A stretch of DNA of 64,000 nucleotides from Flammula alnicola (lineage: Eukaryota > Basidiomycota > Agaricomycetes > Agaricales > Strophariaceae), in NCBI GenBank assembly GCA_015499995.1, contig JADNRV010000147.1, forward strand, positions 62,001 through 126,000, given 5' to 3'. How positions within the stretch are numbered: the first letter of the stretch is position 1; every line of letters begins with the position of its first letter. Positions 59,764-64,000 of the stretch are shown here, piece after piece. The notes beneath the pieces were generated by a model, which saw nothing but the letters and a program-made list of their open reading frames with translations, had not been told where the DNA came from and ran no database searches. Both the position numbers and the translations under genes were made by a program.

Positions 59764-61685
59764 ATGTTTCCTCATAATAATAGCAATCCTCCTCCCTATA
59801 ATAATTCTATACCCCCCAGTCAGGCTGAATTTGTATTTGTGGATGACCCTCCACCTTCTCCTTCTCTCAGTGACCTTGAAATCCAGACATTTGGTACGGA
59901 AAATTCTCTTTTTACTTCAAGAAATTCCGTGCTCAAAGTCTCAAAGGGCATAGACTTGCCTATATACCAACGTCTAGACCACCCACACGCAACACACATA
60001 TCACCACTCCTTCCGAGTCTCAAATTTATCTACCTGGGTCCGAGCCGCTGCCCGCGTACACCCAGACTCAGCCAGTTAGCACACCACGCCGTACAGCCGC
60101 CTCTTTGCCGGCACCGCGGCCCCAGGCAGCTTCCATCGAGTCCCACGTTGTCGAGTCCCACGCTGTCGTTCCTTCCCAACGCGTGGTTCCTGCGCAAGAA
60201 CACCCTCGAAATCCAGCTCAGCCTCCTACTAGCACACCCTCTCTAACCACACGGGTAGCCTCTCGAGGACAGGCTCACACTACCAAGGCATCCACATCTC
60301 ACAACGATGTTTCAGATGACGAGTTGGAACCAGCCAAGTTCGAGCTCGTCGTGTGGGCTATCAAACCCGTCAAAACTACTACGGCTGGTCGCAAAAAAAC
60401 TGCCAAAGTAGCGAAAGTGGAACCGTCAAGCTTTGGTCCAGGCGAGTCTAATACAGATCTCGACTGGGCAAGCTTCTTGGAGATCGTGGCGGACCTTCTC
60501 GAAACAAAACCTGTCATGCTTGTTCTCCACTCTTTAGAGTGGAAGTGGTTGAAGCCGGCCAATTCTCCGTGGCTCCCGCTTCGGACTCAGAGCGCGTACC
60601 ACTCTCTTGTCCGCCAACTTCGAGCACCGCCCAAAAATGTCTCGGGGGCATATATTATCGTGAAGATGGATTGGCCACTTCAACAGCCTGTCGATCGTTC
60701 AAAGGTATGTTTTTCAATATAATAAGAGTTGTTTTCATTGTCTAAATACACATTTCAAGCCGTGGGCAGCGCTTAATTCTATGGGTCCCGATGAAGAGGA
60801 GGATGACGATGATGACAGGAAAAGGAAAAAGGTATGTCCAGCGTCAGTTTCCAACTTTTTATGAGACACTTACCATTATTCCAGACAACCAAGTTCGACG
60901 ATGATGTAGATGAATACCTTGTTGAGATTGAGTCAAAGTATCCGGCAGGAACATGTACAACTCATCCTGATCAGGAATGTTTCCACCACCGTCCGTCGGA
61001 CAATCATTTTGAACTGACACGCGCGCGAAAAATTTTCTGGGCTGCTAAAATTGTGCGTTCATCTCTATCTGCGGAAAATATTCTTATTGACATAATTTAG
61101 CGAGATGGGAAGGCATCCATCCTTGTCCCGCCGCTTTCATCAAATCTCTTCAATGCAAAGTCGGCAACACGAACACCAAGGACTCCTGCCGCAGCCTCGA
61201 ATTCAACAGCGCCTGCAGCCTCTCACGCTCCTGCAACACCGTCACACCCGCATATGGGCGGATATCCTTATATGATGCCGCCATATGGATACCAGCCTCC
61301 TCCACCTGCTCCTTATCATATGTATCCTCCTATGTATCAGCCACCATCTATGTTCTATGATCCTGGACGATCTGCTCACTCCAAGAGCTGACGACATAGA
61401 GACTCTTATTCGTCTCCATCCCCTGTGCCCTCTCGCTCATCCCCTCCACCTGCTCCAAGTCGCTCATCACCTCCGCCACCCGGAGGCTCCGTCGAAGAAT
61501 TCTGCGAGCGTTATGGATTCAAGGATTCAGTCTGTGATGGGTTGAAGGAGCTTGGCTTTGAAATAGGTGACAATCTATTATCCGTCAAAGCCGCACAGTG
61601 GAAAGAAGTGGGAATCCGCCCTCTCACTGTTGCCCGTATCATCAAGAACTATACAAAGTACAAGGCTGATTTACGTAGCGCTTAA
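59764..61685 (+). pseudogene. Second gene of the transposon: acidic, Ser/Pro-rich protein with SAM-like end
   Basis: Reading order: a proline-rich start (MFPHNNSNPPPYNNSIPPSQ, then FVFVDDPPPSPSLSDLE), a frame change near 59950, a long Ser/Thr/Pro-rich linker, then a folded part (FELVVWAIKPVKTTTAGRKK, LDWASFLEIVADLLETKPVM) ending after SGAYIIVKMDWPL at a donor at 60705. After two short exons (60760-60831, acidic DEEEDDDDD; 60885-61052) comes a Cys/His cluster, CTTHPDQECFHH, followed by HFELTRARKIFWAAKI. The last exon (from 61101) is Pro/Tyr-rich and ends in a compact helical domain (SVEEFCERYGFKDSVCDGLK, then ELGFEIGD, WKEVGIRP) with SAM-like spacing. A TGA at 61389-61391 (CGA to TGA) and the 59950 shift break it. 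I know no function; such proteins occur widely in Agaricomycete genomes near transposons. Confidence 0.7.
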
Positions 61686-61832
61686 TTTTTGATGCTCCTT
61701 CTTACCTATGCTCCTTTTAATTTTGCGTGATACCTAGTAGATACCAGTCTCTTTATATTCACGATTCACATGTCGCTCACACTTTTAGTGAAGCATGGAC
61801 TTCGTTCTAATAAATTCAATTTTGCTGTATAT

Positions 61833-62969
61833 CTAAAGGTATCCTGAGTGTGTGAACCATCCTCTCGCCATTTCTGGTGTGACATGTCCACAGGCTTCTA
61901 AGAGATCGAGTTCAGGTGTTTCGCTGTTCATCATCCGTCTCCAGTGTCTTCTTATCCAGGCTTTCACTTCAAATGCATTGTTTTTGTTAGCTGTACAAAC
62001 CCTAAAATTTAATGTCTGCTCACCCGAGCTGAAGCTCTCCTCAATTGGATTCAAATCTGGCGAATATGGCGGGAGGAACAGAAGAACAGAGCCTTTTTTT
62101 CGAGTAATATATCAGTCGCACCAAAGAACACACTACTTAGAAATAACTCTGACCTTGATCCTCAATGATTGCACGCAAATACTCGCTTTTGTGAATTGCG
62201 CAGTTATCTAGAATCAATACGCTACGATCTTGAGGGTATGGCTTCATTTGAGGAAGCTGTGAAACACAAAGTTAGGAAGATAATTGAAGGATACCCAAAT
62301 ACACGCACAATTTCATCGACAATAAAATCAAAGAACTCATCACCGTCAACTGACCCCTGAACGGCACGAGTTCCAATGAATCCTTCAACACTAATTGCTG
62401 CAAGGAGACTATACCGATCACCTCGCACGAAATCAGCATCGATTATAGCACGGTGGCCTTGAGGTGCACGTCCGCGTTTACGAAAGATTGTGCGGCCATC
62501 TTTGCTGGATTCGTCCGCAGTGATAATCATCGAGGCAACGAGATTATTCCTTGCGAACTCCCTAAATTCTTCCCGTGCAACCTCATCTCTCTCAGATGCC
62601 GCTTTTCGAAGTACTTTGTACGAAATTCCGATATATGGATGAGAACATGAAGCGCTGTCTTCGAGATAGATAACTCGTGTGAAATTGCTACCCAGTCTTG
62701 AAGCTCGTCTAGATACATTTCGGGAGCTTCTTGAAGCAGTGTGAGGAGATCGTGTGTTTGGTCCGCATTGAGAATACGTGGGCGGCCTCGAGATGGGTTC
62801 GGAGGACGAATGACGGAGCCGTAGTTCACCAGTTTGATTTCCAACGGTAAATACTCCTCTCGGAAACTCCAAATATGTCTGCAATGTCTTCAAGATCAGG
62901 TATATCACCATTATCAAGCAACCAGAGGACGCGGTTCTTCATGTCTTCACTGATATGTCGATAAACCAT
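61833..62969 (-). pseudogene. Tc1/mariner-family transposase, DD34E (frameshifted)
   Basis: Starts MVYRHISEDMKNRVLWLLDN with an HTH (DIADIFGVSERSIYRW), a second HTH with the GRPR-like box (PSRGRPRILN), then the catalytic core: first Asp in SMIITADESSKDGRTIFRKR, the VRGDRYSLLAAISVEGFI strand, second Asp in SVLILDNCAIH, and Glu in [13 protein letters not shown]. The end is [20 protein letters not shown]. Two introns are inferred near 62309-62258 (52 nt) and 62168-62108 (61 nt). Removing the second gives exactly 34 residues between the second Asp and the Glu. Two single-base frame changes (about 62833 and about 62630) make this copy inactive. Confidence 0.85.
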
Positions 62970-63116
62970 GTCTAGTCAGAGTTATATGGGAGGGTAAAGA
63001 ATTATCTTATCGAAATCGCAGCTACTCGATGATTGTGACATGTGACACCTCCACAGCACAGCTGCGCTCGCGGCTCATCGGCCATGTGCGCTCCATTCTC
63101 GAATCAAGACACCTCG

Positions 63117-63214
63117 CGACCACCTTACCATATTGGTCAGTGCCTGAATATCCTATATTGCTGATGGACCGACGCAAAAAAAACCAACACTGACATAGTT
63201 TTCGGAATCAGCTG
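63117..63214 (-). repeat. Right TIR of the Tc1/mariner-like element
   Basis: Inverse copy of the left TIR, ending at CAGCTG next to the TA at 63215-63216. Confidence 0.85.
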
Positions 63215-63336
63215 TAACATATCAATGAAACTGAATGTCTGAAGGCAACGGAAGCGCTATGTAATCCTGCAGAAATTATAGCCGTTTCCTGGGTAGTACG
63301 CTAGAACCCCCTACACCCAAATAATGTGCGAAAATA

Positions 63337-63588
63337 AGGTAGGGCTCATGTAGGCTCATGGCAATGCACGGTCCCACCACGTCACTTGAAATACCAGATT
63401 TTCGAAAGTGGAATAGCAATTGCAACGAGGTGAAAATGAAAAATCTGGCTGCACCAGTCGATTCAGAATCCAAAAATTAGTCCCCTGTGGGAGCGAATTT
63501 TTAATTACAGCTTCTAACGAGTGTTATTAAAGTTTGAAGTTTCTGTGTACACCACGTGACATGGTGGGACTGTGCATGAGCCCTACCT
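63337..63588. mobile_element. 252-bp MITE of the AGGTAGGGCTCATG family
   Basis: The ends AGGTAGGGCTCATG (63337) and its reverse complement (ending 63588) are flanked by TA on both sides. The subterminal CCACCACGTCAC and its inverse GTGACATGGTGG also pair. There is no coding frame. The same terminal 14-mer and TA flanks bound the element at 8601-9695, so both belong to one non-autonomous family. Confidence 0.8.
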
Positions 63589-64000
63589 TAGGGACAAGGC
63601 AAAGACATAGTTACTTGTTTTTAACTGCCACTATACGCATCACATTCTCCTGACTGGTCAGACCAAAAGGAAAAATTCCATGCGAAGCCGGTGTCCCTAT
63701 GGGCTCTGCCACTTTCTCCAACAGTAATAAAGTCTTGAACGTGGATTTGATTCTTTGGTAATATTGCGCGGCCTAGCATAATCTGTTTCTGTCCCAGAAG
63801 TAGATAATGTCATTCACGTCAGATGGAAGGAGAAGACACAGGACGGAAGAATGGACTTGGTAGGAGCTAGCACGGCAGGAAGAGCGAGACAGAGGGTTTT
63901 TTCCATTCGCTCCAGCGTCGCATTCATTCTGAAAGTCGACTGTAATATGACCGTAGGAGGAATGCGTCGCGAGGGTGTTCAGAAACGGCCCTCTGTCGCT
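63589..64000. other. Right-edge sequence
   Basis: No gene seen up to the window edge. Confidence 0.3.

Larger units (their letters stand above)
59514..63214. mobile_element. Two-gene Tc1/mariner-like DNA transposon (3.7 kb)
   Basis: Inverted repeats start CAGCTGATTCCGAAAACTAT at both ends. They are nearly identical for about 98 bp, differing by one T in a run, and are recognisable for about 115 bp. Both ends abut a TA dinucleotide (59512-59513 and 63215-63216), the Tc1/mariner target duplication. Inside are two convergent genes: an unknown gene on the plus strand and a DD34E transposase on the minus strand. The almost unchanged TIRs mean a fairly young insertion, yet both genes carry breaks. 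Confidence 0.9.

Noticed and set aside
59597..59953. 118-codon frame starting in the left TIR with a hydrophobic run
   Set aside because: It overlaps the Pro-rich start of the transposon's second gene in another frame; its hydrophobic run comes from antisense-like codons of Pro/Ser-rich DNA.

Overview
The window reads as nuclear DNA of a filamentous basidiomycete, most likely a wood- or litter-decaying Agaricomycete. The real genes are broken by many short introns (about 48-75 nt) with GT...AG ends. Protein families point the same way: NACHT P-loop NTPases, DUF7029-type and DUF6593-type proteins, a DUF6533-type membrane protein, GH131, and a GH5 endoglucanase with a CBM1. No species can be named from the sequence alone, and no rRNA, tRNA or CRISPR was found.

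Layout. At 0-1.6 kb is a NACHT NTPase gene running off the left edge on the minus strand. At 3.9-7.4 kb are a DUF6593-like gene (+) and a GPI-anchored-looking surface protein (-). At 8.6-9.7 kb lies a nested pair of TIR elements. At 12-13 kb is a dead NACHT copy, at 15.6-16.4 kb a DEDDy 3'-5' exonuclease (-). A secreted GH131 glucanase (20.2-21.4 kb, +) and a secreted GH5 endoglucanase with CBM1 (25.2-27.1 kb, +) form a small cell-wall-degrading group. An intact SDR (30.1-31.1 kb, +) is followed by an unknown two-exon gene (32.8-33.7 kb, -), a C-terminal fragment of PHO88/SND3 (35.2-35.6 kb, +), an array of tandem exon-plus-intron-like units (37.1-38.3 kb) and the mitotic checkpoint gene BUB3 (39.1-40.6 kb, +). 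The stretch 41.4-45.4 kb is a graveyard: a copy of the 5' end of the surface-protein gene, duplicated promoter-like blocks, a peroxidase-like fragment and a third, dead NACHT copy. Then come an F-box gene with one frameshift (47.2-48.6 kb), a dead SDR copy split by a 1.26-kb TIR element (49.2-51.1 kb), intact VPS74/GOLPH3 (51.6-53.1 kb), a G-protein alpha-subunit pseudogene (55.1-57.3 kb), a DUF6533-like membrane protein gene (-), a 3.7-kb Tc1/mariner-like element carrying a transposase plus a second gene (59.5-63.2 kb), and a 252-bp TIR element of the same family as the one at 8.6 kb.

Overall, a few housekeeping or secreted genes (BUB3, VPS74, SDR, GH131, GH5, exonuclease) are cleanly intact, with all introns in phase. 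Most of the rest is duplicated, truncated or frameshifted copies and transposons. Because the intact genes are free of frameshifts, the breaks in the others are more likely true decay than poor sequence. The most unusual object is the two-gene Tc1/mariner-like element at the right; close behind are the exon-intron array at 37-38 kb and the TIR element that landed in the SDR pseudogene.
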